This document shows positions 54,498-62,444 of a DNA stretch of 64,000 nucleotides, piece by piece. The stretch comes from an uncultured Roseobacter sp. (GTDB lineage: Bacteria > Pseudomonadota > Alphaproteobacteria > Rhodobacterales > Rhodobacteraceae), in the NCBI RefSeq assembly GCF_947495275.1, contig NZ_CANLYL010000008.1, forward strand, positions 124,001-188,000. Reading direction: 5' to 3'. The notes below the pieces were generated by a model. The model worked only from the letters and a program-made list of their open reading frames with translations, ran no database searches and had not been told where the DNA came from. Numbering within the stretch: the stretch's first letter is position 1; each line of letters opens with the position of its first letter. Made by a program: the position numbers and the translations under genes.

Positions 54498-54774
54498 ATG
54501 CCCGAACAGAAAAACGAAAAATTTTTCAAATAAACTTCAGCGAAAGAATTGAAGCTAATGCGGGAACAAGCGGCGGTTTTTGCAAATAAATTCTATCTGA
54601 CCATGACACCAGGAGGCGCGAAGATTACCGTTGCCGAGGTCACCAGTGATGCTGAAGAGCCATCCATGAGGACGGCGGTCTTCATGCAACTTGCGGACAT
54701 TGTCCAGTAGCAACGCGTTCTTACAAAAATTGTGGAGGAAAAGGTCGCCGAACTCCCGGTTACCGGGGGTTAAC
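54498..54774 (+). pseudogene. Broken passenger gene 1 of the IS1595-family element
   Basis: Reading begins at ATG 54498 after GGAG ('MPEQKNEKFF'), continues in a second frame ('KINFSERIEANAG') and then in a third ('EQAAVFANKFYLTMTPGGAK', 'TSDAEEPSMRTAVFMQLADI'). An in-frame TAG at 54708-54710 interrupts it, after which the same frame continues 'QRVLTKIVEEKVAELPVTGG' to a stop near 54774. I read this as one small protein of about 90 residues with frameshifts and a nonsense mutation. I do not recognise the family. Confidence 0.55.
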
Positions 54775-54779
54775 CTTTT

Positions 54780-55196
54780 GGCAGATACTGATGGAAAATC
54801 TACAAAAAGCTCTTTGGCCTCACACCCCGTTAACGCTACCGGTGAGGCAAATAAGAATACGCTCCTCACGAGACATCAGGAACTAATCGGCGTGAACCGA
54901 CATGACTTGGAAGACTTGCTCAAATTTGACACTTTGGCCGTGGGGCTTGGAGCATTTGGTATGTTCTTGCTTTCGGGGGCTGTCTGGCTGGGTGTTGAAA
55001 AATTTCTCGAAGCAAAAAACCTTCCAAATGACCCCTCTCCTTTGGCTATGTGGAATTTGCGTTATATTTGGTGGCGTGTTCCTATATTTTGGTCGGCGTA
55101 TGCATGCGAAGAAAAGGTCAAGAATTGAGCGGATATTCGATGAAACAACACCAAAATGGCAAAACAAAAGCTACACTGCGGAAAGCTCGGGAGCGG
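54780..55196 (+). pseudogene. Broken passenger gene 2 (two-helix membrane protein) of the IS1595-family element
   Basis: One frame encodes 'HDLEDLLKFDTLAVGLGAFG' and a first hydrophobic helix through 'AVWLGVEKFLEAKN'. After a frameshift near 55015-55030 a second frame continues with 'MTPLLWLCGICVIFGGVFLY', a second helix, and the basic tail 'MHAKKRSRIERIFDETTPK'. Joined, this is a small two-helix membrane protein. The start codon is unclear. Passenger genes are known in some IS1595-family subgroups. Confidence 0.55.
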
Positions 55197-55339
55197 GGTA
55201 GCCTTGAGGACTTTATGAAGAGCACGAATCTGTTTCAGACGGCGACCTCGACAAGCTGGACGCATTGATTAGGCGTTCAATTCGGGAAAACGAGAAAGCA
55301 ACTCGTCCAGCATCACCTCAGGAGTCGTCCGACGATTGA
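55156..55339 (+). pseudogene. Broken passenger gene 3 of the IS1595-family element
   Basis: An ATG at 55156 opens 'MAKQK'; a neighbouring frame continues 'ATLRKARERGSLEDFMK', and a third frame continues 'EEHESVSDGDLDKLDALIRR' and on to 'PQESSDD' and a stop at 55337-55339. Two small frameshifts split a charged protein of about 60 residues. Its 3' end overlaps the 3' end of the transposase gene on the other strand. Confidence 0.5.
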
Positions 55340-56145
55340 AGCGGTACCCAACTCTTTGACGTAAGCTTCAAGGTACTTTAGCGACACGTTGTTGTGTGTG
55401 CCTTTCAGAGAGCGCTTGAGGTGCCCAAAAAGTTCTCAATTGAGTTTGTTGTTTCGCCGTTCGGGCCGACATATTCGTCCTGCGAGTGGTTCACCGTAAG
55501 GTGTGTGTAACGCTCAACAGAGATCGCTTTGTTGTAGGTGCGCAGTTCATCGGTGTGGATTTCAGTACCAGTGGCAATGTTGTCGTCAATCTGGGGCATC
55601 AGAGAACTGCGTGTCTGGTCAGGAACTACTTTCAGCATCACATTACCGCCGCGCTCCATCATGCCCATGACAACGCTCTTGCGCTTGCGCCAGTCGATAC
55701 CAGTAGTCTTGCCGCCCACAAAGGTCTCATCGACCTCTACAACCTTGCCAGCGCCGCCAAGAGGGGCTTCACTGTCCAGATCGGCCATGTGTTCCCGGAT
55801 CAGTTTCGCCATGCGCCACGCGGTCTTGTAAGTCACACCAAGCTGGCGCTCCAATTCCTTGCCGCTCACGCCATGCTTTGACGTGGTGAATAGGAAGATC
55901 GCATAGAACCAAAGCTGCAAAGGTGTTCGGCTCTTTTCGAAGATACTGCCAACCATTGGGTGAATGTGGTGACCGCACCACTGACAAGAATAGGCTAGCT
56001 CAGACTGCAAACGATACCACTTGGCCTCGCGCTCACACTTGGGGCATTCGTGGCCTTGACCGAAACGCACGTTGCACAGGTGTTCAAGGCACGCTTCGTC
56101 TGTGGGGAACTGCAGGAAGAACTGGCGGACATTTGTTTGTTTCAT
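55269..56145 (-). pseudogene. IS1595-family transposase with two C-terminal frameshifts
   Basis: The first 240 residues are intact: an N-terminal zinc ribbon ('CPKCEREAKWYR...CQWCGHHIHP'), 'GVTYKTAWRMAKLIREHM', and the catalytic segments 'VEVDETFVGGK' and 'IHTDELRTY'. After 'NSIENF' a base is missing and the frame ends early at 55405-55407. Downstream the other frame gives 'GHLKRSLKGTHNNVSLKYLE', and after a second missing base 'YRFNRRTTPEVMLDELLSRF' and a stop at 55269-55271. The two lesions should inactivate it. Confidence 0.88.
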
Positions 56146-56179
56146 GCACTATAGGTAGGTTTTGGCTTACCGTACACCA

Positions 56180-56193
56180 AGGGGATACACCCC
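56180..56193 (-). repeat. Right terminal inverted repeat of the IS1595-family element
   Basis: AGGGGATACACCCC is the exact inverse of 54417-54430 and lies 34 bp upstream of the transposase start. Confidence 0.8.
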
Positions 56194-56260
56194 TAATTAT
56201 GTCATGTCCGCCACACAGGCGCGGTGCTTCAGAGTGCCCGCGCTTATGCTGTGTCACCAA

Positions 56261-58189
56261 TCAACCGATAGCTGCGCCATCGTCTCGGCGCACGGCCACG
56301 ATAGATGATCGCGGTGTCTTGTCGCCCCCATCCGGCCAATGCGAGTCGCCGCGCTCGCCGGGATGTTGGACGCCCACGAAGACCGTCCTGCGATCAGCAG
56401 ACCATGCGACGCCGGTGATCTCGGCTTCTCTCGGTCCAACAAGGAAGCGGCGGATTTCACCAGTTGCCGGATCGCCGATCAGCATCTGGTTGTTCCCCTG
56501 TCCGGCAAAATCCTCCTCGTTGGAGTAATTCCCGTCGGTCTGGATCCAAAGCAGCCCCTTGTTGTCAAAGGCCAAGCCGTCCGGTGAGTTGAACATGTTG
56601 CCTTCGTTCACGTTTCTAGAGCCTCCATACGCGTCTGTATGGACAGTTGGGTTGCCCGCCATAACAAAGAGATCCCAGCGGAAGGTATCTGCTGTATGAT
56701 CCCCGTTGCTGGGCCACCAGCGCACGATCTGACCGTAGTTATTGGCCTCCCGCGGATTGGGGCCGCCAACAGGGGTTTCATCGCCACCGGCATTGGTCTT
56801 GATGCCGCGATTCTTGTTGTTGGTCAGGGCACAATAGACCTCTGCCTTCAACGGATTGGCCGTGACCCATTCGGGGCGATCCATAGTCGTTGCACCCACC
56901 GCAGAGGCGGCCATGCGGGTGTGGATACAGATCATGGCCTTGTCCATGCCAGTGCTGTCAGGGGTCAAGGCCAACCACTCGCCGGTGCCATCTGCATGGA
57001 ATTTGGCCGCGTAGATCGTGCCATTTTCCATGAGATCGTCGGTGTCGCCACCCTCGGCATAAAAGCCATCCGAGACGTAGCGATAGAGGAACTCTCCGCG
57101 TTCATCATCCCCCATATAGATCGCGATCCGACCATCCGCGTTGACCACAACTTCGGCGTTTTCGTGTTTGAAGCGTCCGAGTGCTGTGCGTTTTTTCGGT
57201 TTGGAGGTTGGGTCATACGGATCGACTTCGGTGATGTACCCATGACGGTTGGATTCATTGGGGTCCTTGGCCACATCAAAGCGGTCATCGACTTTCCACC
57301 AGCCATAGCCACGGTCGTTTCCGCTGACCCCGTAACGCTTCTTGGCGTCATCCTGAACATATCCGTCTGCATCCGCCGTGCCAAAATACCCGTTGAAGTT
57401 TTCCTCACAGGCCAGATAGGTGCCCCATGGCGTGCGCCCGTTCCCACAATTGTTGAACGTCCCGAGCGCGGTCACGCCATCCGGATCAGCATTGGTTTTC
57501 ATCAAATCATGGCCACGCGCAGGACCGGTAATGTCCATCGGTTCGTCAGGTGTGAAACGACGGTTGTAAGGAGAATCCTTGACGATCTGCCACTTGCCAT
57601 CAACCTCTTTCAGTTCTGCAGCGGTCAGGCCGTGGGCGTTCTTGCCCTTGTTGATGTCATCGTCGCTGACAAATTTCCCGTCAGGGTTATTGCCCCACAT
57701 CACGGATCTGTTGGTGTATTCATTGTTTGCGACAAGGATTTGATGGCCGTCTTTGTCGGTGAAGATCGCCATGCCATCGTTGTTGTCCCCGAACGCGCGC
57801 GCCTGGCTTGCCGCCGTCCCGCGGGTTGCGTGATCAAATTCCGGGACATCCGAGAATAGCGGATCGCCCCAGCTGGTTGCCACATGCCAGTTATAACCTT
57901 CGGGTACGATAATGGTGTCCTCGACACTCGCGGCAACCGCCTTGAACCCAAAGCGACTATCAGCCGCCTGCGCTGCAATTGGTGTGAGAGATGTGCTGGC
58001 AACGCCAAGCGTCGCGACCCCACCCATGGCAAGAACGCCTCCCAGAAAACCGCGCCGCGATATGGCTTCTTCTACAATCGCGTCGAAGTCGCTGTCCTCT
58101 GGTTTTGGGTTAATAACTTCGTCAAACTCGTCAAAAGATAGATCATTAAGCGCGTCAGCTGATAGTTTGGTTTTGGTCTCAAAGTTCAT
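56261..58189 (-). CDS. phoX: PhoX-type alkaline phosphatase with Tat signal
   Basis: This 642-residue protein is a PhoX family phosphatase (PF05787), a Ca/Fe-dependent enzyme that releases phosphate from organic esters and is common in marine bacteria. The Tat motif 'SRRGFLGGVLAMGG' begins near residue 44 after an unusually long N-terminal part. The sequence has 'PFDNPEG'-like beta-propeller repeats such as 'FNSPDGLAFDNKGLLWIQTD' and the C-terminal 'GVAWSADRRTVFVGVQHPGE'. I see no clear Pho box upstream. The gene is next to a GGDEF-EAL gene on the other strand. Confidence 0.93.
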   Translation of the reverse strand: MNFETKTKLSADALNDLSFDEFDEVINPKPEDSDFDAIVEEAISRRGFLGGVLAMGGVATLGVASTSLTPIAAQAADSRFGFKAVAASVEDTIIVPEGYNWHVATSWGDPLFSDVPEFDHATRGTAASQARAFGDNNDGMAIFTDKDGHQILVANNEYTNRSVMWGNNPDGKFVSDDDINKGKNAHGLTAAELKEVDGKWQIVKDSPYNRRFTPDEPMDITGPARGHDLMKTNADPDGVTALGTFNNCGNGRTPWGTYLACEENFNGYFGTADADGYVQDDAKKRYGVSGNDRGYGWWKVDDRFDVAKDPNESNRHGYITEVDPYDPTSKPKKRTALGRFKHENAEVVVNADGRIAIYMGDDERGEFLYRYVSDGFYAEGGDTDDLMENGTIYAAKFHADGTGEWLALTPDSTGMDKAMICIHTRMAASAVGATTMDRPEWVTANPLKAEVYCALTNNKNRGIKTNAGGDETPVGGPNPREANNYGQIVRWWPSNGDHTADTFRWDLFVMAGNPTVHTDAYGGSRNVNEGNMFNSPDGLAFDNKGLLWIQTDGNYSNEEDFAGQGNNQMLIGDPATGEIRRFLVGPREAEITGVAWSADRRTVFVGVQHPGERGDSHWPDGGDKTPRSSIVAVRRDDGAAIG

Positions 58190-58618
58190 GACAAATCTCC
58201 TGAAAAAGCCGCGCCAACATAGATGGCAGCCAAGACTAGAGCTTGGTCCTGATCGGATGATTCCGTCAAGTCACCTAACCCGCAGGCGAGACACGCCCAT
58301 CAGGTGGTCTGCGACGAAAACCGGGCGTCCGAGACCACAAGCAATCGGCATCCAAACGCCAGGCGCGATGAGATCGTTCGAGCCAGGTTTAAAAATCAAA
58401 CCGGAACCGTCTATCGCGGATAGTCGCCGCACGCGCCGGCGCAGTAATGCGGCCCTCATGAAGCCGTCGTTCGCAGCGCGACGCAAGATAATCGCGGCCC
58501 GATGGTCAGCAAAGCCCTCGTTTGTCGAGAGCAAAGAGAGGGTTTGTTGCGCTTCAATCGTTCCAGTTTTCCCTAAAAAAATATTTCACATTGGCGTGGC
58601 TTAAGCGTTCCTAATCGT
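58190..58618. other. Intergenic region between phoX and the GGDEF-EAL gene
   Basis: This 429-bp stretch holds the phoX leader (with AGGAGA near 58196) and the upstream part of the divergent GGDEF-EAL gene. A minus-strand frame at 58271-58534 encodes up to 87 residues ending 'VFVADHLMGVSRLRVR'. It could be a gene remnant but has no ribosome site and I do not recognise it. Confidence 0.4.
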
Positions 58619-60517
58619 TTGGGTGGCATAGCAGGGCGGAACTATGAGAACCTGCACGTGATACCTGCTCAGATATTCAATCAAATCAATGACAAGTGCA
58701 CCGAAGGGCTTGCGCTTGCTTTGGCGTCGAATGATGACGGGGCGGTCATGGAACTTCAGTGGTGTAATAAAGCTTTCACCAAGATTACCGGCTATGAGGC
58801 ATCCGAGGCTGTGGGTCAGCGCGGAACGATTCTGATCGGTCAGGATCTGGAGCAGGGCGTTCACCTCTATATCATCGAGAAATTGATGAATTGGGAGAAC
58901 TTTTCGACCAAGGCTCTCAACAATCGCAAGAACGGCGAAGTCTATTGGCAGCGCATGAGCTGGGCGCATCTGTCAGATCCCGAGACCGGAAATCGCTGGT
59001 GGCTCTGCTCTATCATTGAGCTGGAGGATGAGCGCGCTGAACCTGCCAAGGACGCGATGAAAGAGGCAGCAATATCAGATCAGGAGAGCTTTGAGAGGGT
59101 TTTCAAAAAAGTTCACCGCCTGGAGAAAGAGAACGCGCGCCTGCACAAACTTGCAAAGTCGGTGGCCAAGGATGCGAACGAAGATGCGCTGACCGGCCTG
59201 TCAAACCGACGTCACTTTGAGGTCGAATTAAAGACCTGGATTGAGAATCTAAAGAAGCACCAAACAGAGTTTGCCGTGCTTTACATCGACCTGGATCGCT
59301 TCAAATTCGTGAACGACACACTTGGCCATGATGCGGGAGATCGGTTGTTGGTTTCCGTCGCCGATATGTTGCGGGAACTGACCAGTAAATCTGATCTGGT
59401 CGCCCGCCTTGGCGGCGATGAATTCGTCATTTTGAAGCCACTGGCGAAGAGCGCTCTTAACATCAGCAGTCTGGCGGATGAAATTGTTCAGCGGATGCAG
59501 GCACCATTCACATGTGAAGGGAAGTCGACGGCGTGCAGCGCGAGTGTCGGCGTGGCAATTGCCAAAACGAATATGGAAGATCCCGACCAGATTGTCGCGG
59601 ACGCCGATGCCGCGCTTTATCACGCCAAATCGCAGGGAAAAGGACGGTGGTCATTCTTTACCGAAGAGATGCACGCGAACGCCATTGCAACCAAAAAGCT
59701 GGCGTCGGACCTGCTGCTTGCATGCGAAAGACGTGAGTTTGTCCCTTATTTTCAGCCTCTGATCGATGCGCAGACCGGTAGAATTGCTTGCGCCGAGATG
59801 CTGGTACGGTGGGCGCATCCAACCAAAGGCATTCTCGCGCCAGCGGCGTTTCTCGACACCGCCGCAAACATGGGGATTCTCAAGAGGGTCGATGAAATCA
59901 TTTTTGACAGCCTCAATGGCGCTCTGTTCCATTTGGACGAGTCGGGTGTCGATCTTCCTCGCGTTGCGGTGAACGTCTCGGCAGCTCGGCTGGCTGATCC
60001 AACCTTTATCCATGACATCAAGAGCTCAGGTATCGACCCTCAAAGGTTGACGGTCGAAATTCTCGAGTCGGTCTATCTGGACCGAATGGGTGATGTGGTT
60101 CGGTGGACCATCGACGAACTTGACGAATTGGGGGTTACAATCGCGCTTGACGACTTCGGAACAGGGCACGCCTCGGTGCGCGGACTGCTGGAAATCAGGC
60201 CCTCAATCCTAAAGATTGATAGACACTTCATCCAACCCATTGTCGCGGATGCGGCTGCGAGGCCGCTGGTCGCGTCCATCGTCGGCATCGGCAAGAGCCT
60301 CGGTATGCGCGTGGTCGCAGAAGGAGTCGAATCCGAAGAGCACGCGCGGCTCGTCAGCGAGATGGGTTGTGACTATCTGCAGGGTTTCTATTTCGGTAAG
60401 CCGATGAGTGAGGACGATCTTCGTGACAGGCTCATTGAAACTGGGGGTAAGTTCTGGACCCGCAGGCCGTTGGAACTTGACGACGACTTGAAGCGCGGGA
60501 TGGGTCGAGCGGTTTGA
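58619..60517 (+). CDS. PAS-GGDEF-EAL protein (cyclic-di-GMP turnover)
   Basis: This protein of up to 632 residues has a PAS domain (about 20-135; 'CNKAFTKITGYEASEAVGQR'), a helical linker (140-185), a GGDEF domain (about 190-345) and an EAL domain (about 365-610). GGDEF is intact at residues 265-269, but the I-site RxxD position reads SKSD. The EAL signature reads Glu-Met-Leu (393-395), while 'NVSAARLADP', 'ILESVYL', 'DDFGTGHAS', 'LKIDRHF' and 'EGVESEEH' are kept. Both activities look possible. The start is uncertain: TTG at 58619 or GTG at 58658. Confidence 0.9.
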   Translation: MGGIAGRNYENLHVIPAQIFNQINDKCTEGLALALASNDDGAVMELQWCNKAFTKITGYEASEAVGQRGTILIGQDLEQGVHLYIIEKLMNWENFSTKALNNRKNGEVYWQRMSWAHLSDPETGNRWWLCSIIELEDERAEPAKDAMKEAAISDQESFERVFKKVHRLEKENARLHKLAKSVAKDANEDALTGLSNRRHFEVELKTWIENLKKHQTEFAVLYIDLDRFKFVNDTLGHDAGDRLLVSVADMLRELTSKSDLVARLGGDEFVILKPLAKSALNISSLADEIVQRMQAPFTCEGKSTACSASVGVAIAKTNMEDPDQIVADADAALYHAKSQGKGRWSFFTEEMHANAIATKKLASDLLLACERREFVPYFQPLIDAQTGRIACAEMLVRWAHPTKGILAPAAFLDTAANMGILKRVDEIIFDSLNGALFHLDESGVDLPRVAVNVSAARLADPTFIHDIKSSGIDPQRLTVEILESVYLDRMGDVVRWTIDELDELGVTIALDDFGTGHASVRGLLEIRPSILKIDRHFIQPIVADAAARPLVASIVGIGKSLGMRVVAEGVESEEHARLVSEMGCDYLQGFYFGKPMSEDDLRDRLIETGGKFWTRRPLELDDDLKRGMGRAV

Positions 60518-60661
60518 TTTTCAGCCGACATGAGACACATCGTGACCCGAGCCTCTTCGCTTCCAGTTTGGCGGGCGTTGCTTCGACGCGACGTGTCCGA
60601 TCACATAGCATTATTTCGCCATAGGCAGATGCAAAGGGTCACAATCAGGTTACCTGATGTC

Positions 60662-60928
60662 CTAGGCGGCCGCTGTGGCAGCGAGTTCGATTGCCCGAGA
60701 AAGCGCCTCGTCAGCGCAATATATGGGATGGCTGGCAGCGCAAACCTGCCTCCGACCGGGGCCAACTTCATAAACACAGGAAACGTATGCACCATCCGCG
60801 ATTGAGGACGCACATGGAATCCATCTCCCTCCAGGGCCTTCGACGGCATTTCCGACGCGCACGTTCACGGAACCCGCCGGGGGGCAGGACACCTGAACAG
60901 ATTTTTCAAACAACTTGTCGAGACTCAT
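60662..60928 (-). CDS. Small hypothetical protein with four cysteines
   Basis: This 88-residue protein starts at the ATG at 60926-60928, preceded by AAAGGGG. It has Cys residues in 'VQVSCPPAG', 'WIPCASSI', 'YVSCVYEV' and 'YCADEALSRAIELAATAA'. No signal or helix is obvious. I do not recognise a family. An in-frame start 15 codons upstream is possible but less supported. Confidence 0.55.
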   Translation of the reverse strand: MSLDKLFEKSVQVSCPPAGSVNVRVGNAVEGPGGRWIPCASSIADGAYVSCVYEVGPGRRQVCAASHPIYCADEALSRAIELAATAAA

Positions 60929-61522
60929 CGCGACCCCTTTCGATACCCGATAATTCAGGTCGGAGTTGGCCAAAGTATGGCTGCACTTGCGATTCTGCCC
61001 TCAGTATGCCGTGTTTTCGTGGATCAAGGAGACCGGCTCAGTCCAGAAGCTCAGATCCGCACCCCGGTCGGTTTCAGAGAGCCCAGATATACTTATGGAA
61101 ACAAAGGATTAGAAGAACGTGAGGCGGTAGGCGAGCTTCTTTCAATTCTATGTATTTTCCTTCTTTTGGTCACTTTCGTCCACTGCCGGACTGCGACGGG
61201 GACGCAATCATTTATATCGGCGGATGCAGCGATGCCCTCCTATCACGCCAAGACAAAGTAGAGCTTGGCAAAGGCCCCAAAGAGAGCTTTGGTCACCGTC
61301 GGCCATCATCTCGGGCGGATTCGGTCAGACAAGGAATTCGACTGGGTTCGCTGCACCAACTACCGCCAAGTCGGCGACCGCTGCCTGAAAAATCAAACCG
61401 GAGCCTGCCTGCAATAAGGCAAGATAGCGCGCGCGTCTTTGGACCAGCTGCGAAGGCATTCTGAGCTCTCAAAGAAAACCGGCAGATCGAAGCGAAATCT
61501 TGCAAACGGTGAAAGCTGGCTA

Positions 61523-61547
61523 ACCCATCATTAACCACTTGATGGGT
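61523..61547. promoter_or_regulatory. Inverted repeat upstream of the 61641 gene
   Basis: ACCCATCA (61523-61530) is inverted as TGATGGGT (61540-61547) around a 9-nt spacer, about 94-118 bp upstream of the gene. It may be an operator for a dimeric regulator. Confidence 0.45.
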
Positions 61548-61575
61548 AAGTCCATGCCTAACTAGGGAAAATTAG

Positions 61576-61590
61576 CTAACACTTTGTTAG
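61576..61590. promoter_or_regulatory. Second inverted repeat upstream of the 61641 gene
   Basis: CTAACA (61576-61581) is inverted as TGTTAG (61585-61590) around CTT, about 51-65 bp upstream of the gene. Similar CTAAC sequences recur at 61520 and 61559. Confidence 0.45.
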
Positions 61591-61640
61591 GAATTTGATG
61601 GGGATTTGCATGATTAATCAGAAAACGAGAGCCGTATAGA

Positions 61641-62429
61641 ATGGGGATGTCACCTAGCAGATTGTTTGAATTGACAACGCAACTGTCCGGCATCCTCCGC
61701 GATCTTGAGGAGACGGGCATTCACATCGAGATTGGTGACGATTTCGCCAAGTATCGCGCGTACAGAAGTCAGCAGCCCGATCGCGGACCGATCTATCCGA
61801 TGTTCGATGTGGCGAGCTCGTTTGTTGATCGAGCCAACGGTTTTTGGGTTTGCGGCTTCAACTCGAACCGTGAGGTGATCCACACGCAAGCAGTGCGTCT
61901 TCTCGACCTGTCGGGCATTTCGCTCGCAGCACATCTGAACGACCACCGCCATAAGTATATCACACCCGATACGACCCCAGACCCAGATCTTACCTTTTAT
62001 TCAGGCCCGGAAGCGCTCCACACGATCACGGGTAAAGTATGCTATCAAGGCGATTTCTGGCTACGCGCGCGCGGCCTTGGCGGCCCGCGCAGCCAAGGCG
62101 CAACTTCACTTTTGTCACGTGTACTGCTCCAGATAATGGTCGAAGCTTGGAACCCTTCTTTCGTTTTTGCGCTGGTACCCAAACAATTGGCCGCAAAGGG
62201 TGCCCATCTTCGGTACGGTTATTGTCATTGTGAACCCGGTCAATGGCTGGGCCCGGACAAACAGATAACTGAGGAAGACTACCTGATCTGGATGGGCGCC
62301 AACGATATGGCCAATCTGCTTGCACGAGCACCACAAAATCTTCAACGCGCGGGCAGCGTTTCCGTGGTCCAACCCTCCACGACCTCTGTCGATACGGAGA
62401 GCTATTCGGAGACAAGAGTGAATGGCTGA
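61641..62429 (+). CDS. Protein of unknown function, possibly acyltransferase-like
   Basis: This 262-residue protein is not one I recognise. It has no signal peptide or membrane helix. The middle part ('FWVCGFNSNREVIHTQAVRL' and 'YQGDFWLRARGLGGPRS') and the later 'PSFVFALVPKQLAAKGAHLRYGYCH' resemble the layout of GNAT-type acyltransferases, where a variable substrate part precedes an Arg/Gly-rich acyl-CoA segment, but this is a weak impression. The last 25 residues are Ser/Thr-rich. The start is one of two close ATG codons (61641 or 61647) without a strong ribosome site. It precedes an MFS transporter by 15 bp, so the two form a unit. Confidence 0.6.
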   Translation: MGMSPSRLFELTTQLSGILRDLEETGIHIEIGDDFAKYRAYRSQQPDRGPIYPMFDVASSFVDRANGFWVCGFNSNREVIHTQAVRLLDLSGISLAAHLNDHRHKYITPDTTPDPDLTFYSGPEALHTITGKVCYQGDFWLRARGLGGPRSQGATSLLSRVLLQIMVEAWNPSFVFALVPKQLAAKGAHLRYGYCHCEPGQWLGPDKQITEEDYLIWMGANDMANLLARAPQNLQRAGSVSVVQPSTTSVDTESYSETRVNG

Positions 62430-62444
62430 CCGGCGGCTTTACGC

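Larger units (their letters stand above)
54417..56193. mobile_element. IS1595-family transposon with passenger genes, decayed
   Basis: The element is bounded by GGGGTGTATCCCCT (54417-54430) and its exact inverse AGGGGATACACCCC (56180-56193); the match extends to about 22 bp with four transition mismatches. Between them are a minus-strand IS1595-type transposase with two frameshifts and at least three broken plus-strand passenger genes. Eight-bp target duplications expected for the family are not seen (TCCTTTCT left and TAATTATG right), so the insertion is old or one end has rearranged. Confidence 0.8.
60929..61640. other. Long intergenic region upstream of the 61641 gene pair
   Basis: This 712-bp stretch has no gene I can support. 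Short frames exist on both strands but lack ribosome sites and family likeness. The last 120 bp are AT-richer and contain inverted repeats described separately, so the promoter of the downstream pair is probably there. Confidence 0.5.

Noticed and set aside
54409-56201. Target-site duplication flanking the IS1595-family element
   Set aside because: The 8 bp outside the left end (TCCTTTCT) and right end (TAATTATG) do not match.
58190-58300. Possible Pho box upstream of phoX
   Set aside because: CCGTCAAGTCACCT resembles half of a CTGTCAT-type repeat, but the two 7-bp units with 4-bp spacing are not present.
58271-58534. Minus-strand 87-residue frame upstream of phoX
   Set aside because: No ribosome site, no recognised family and Arg-rich N-terminal half; kept only as a description of the gap.
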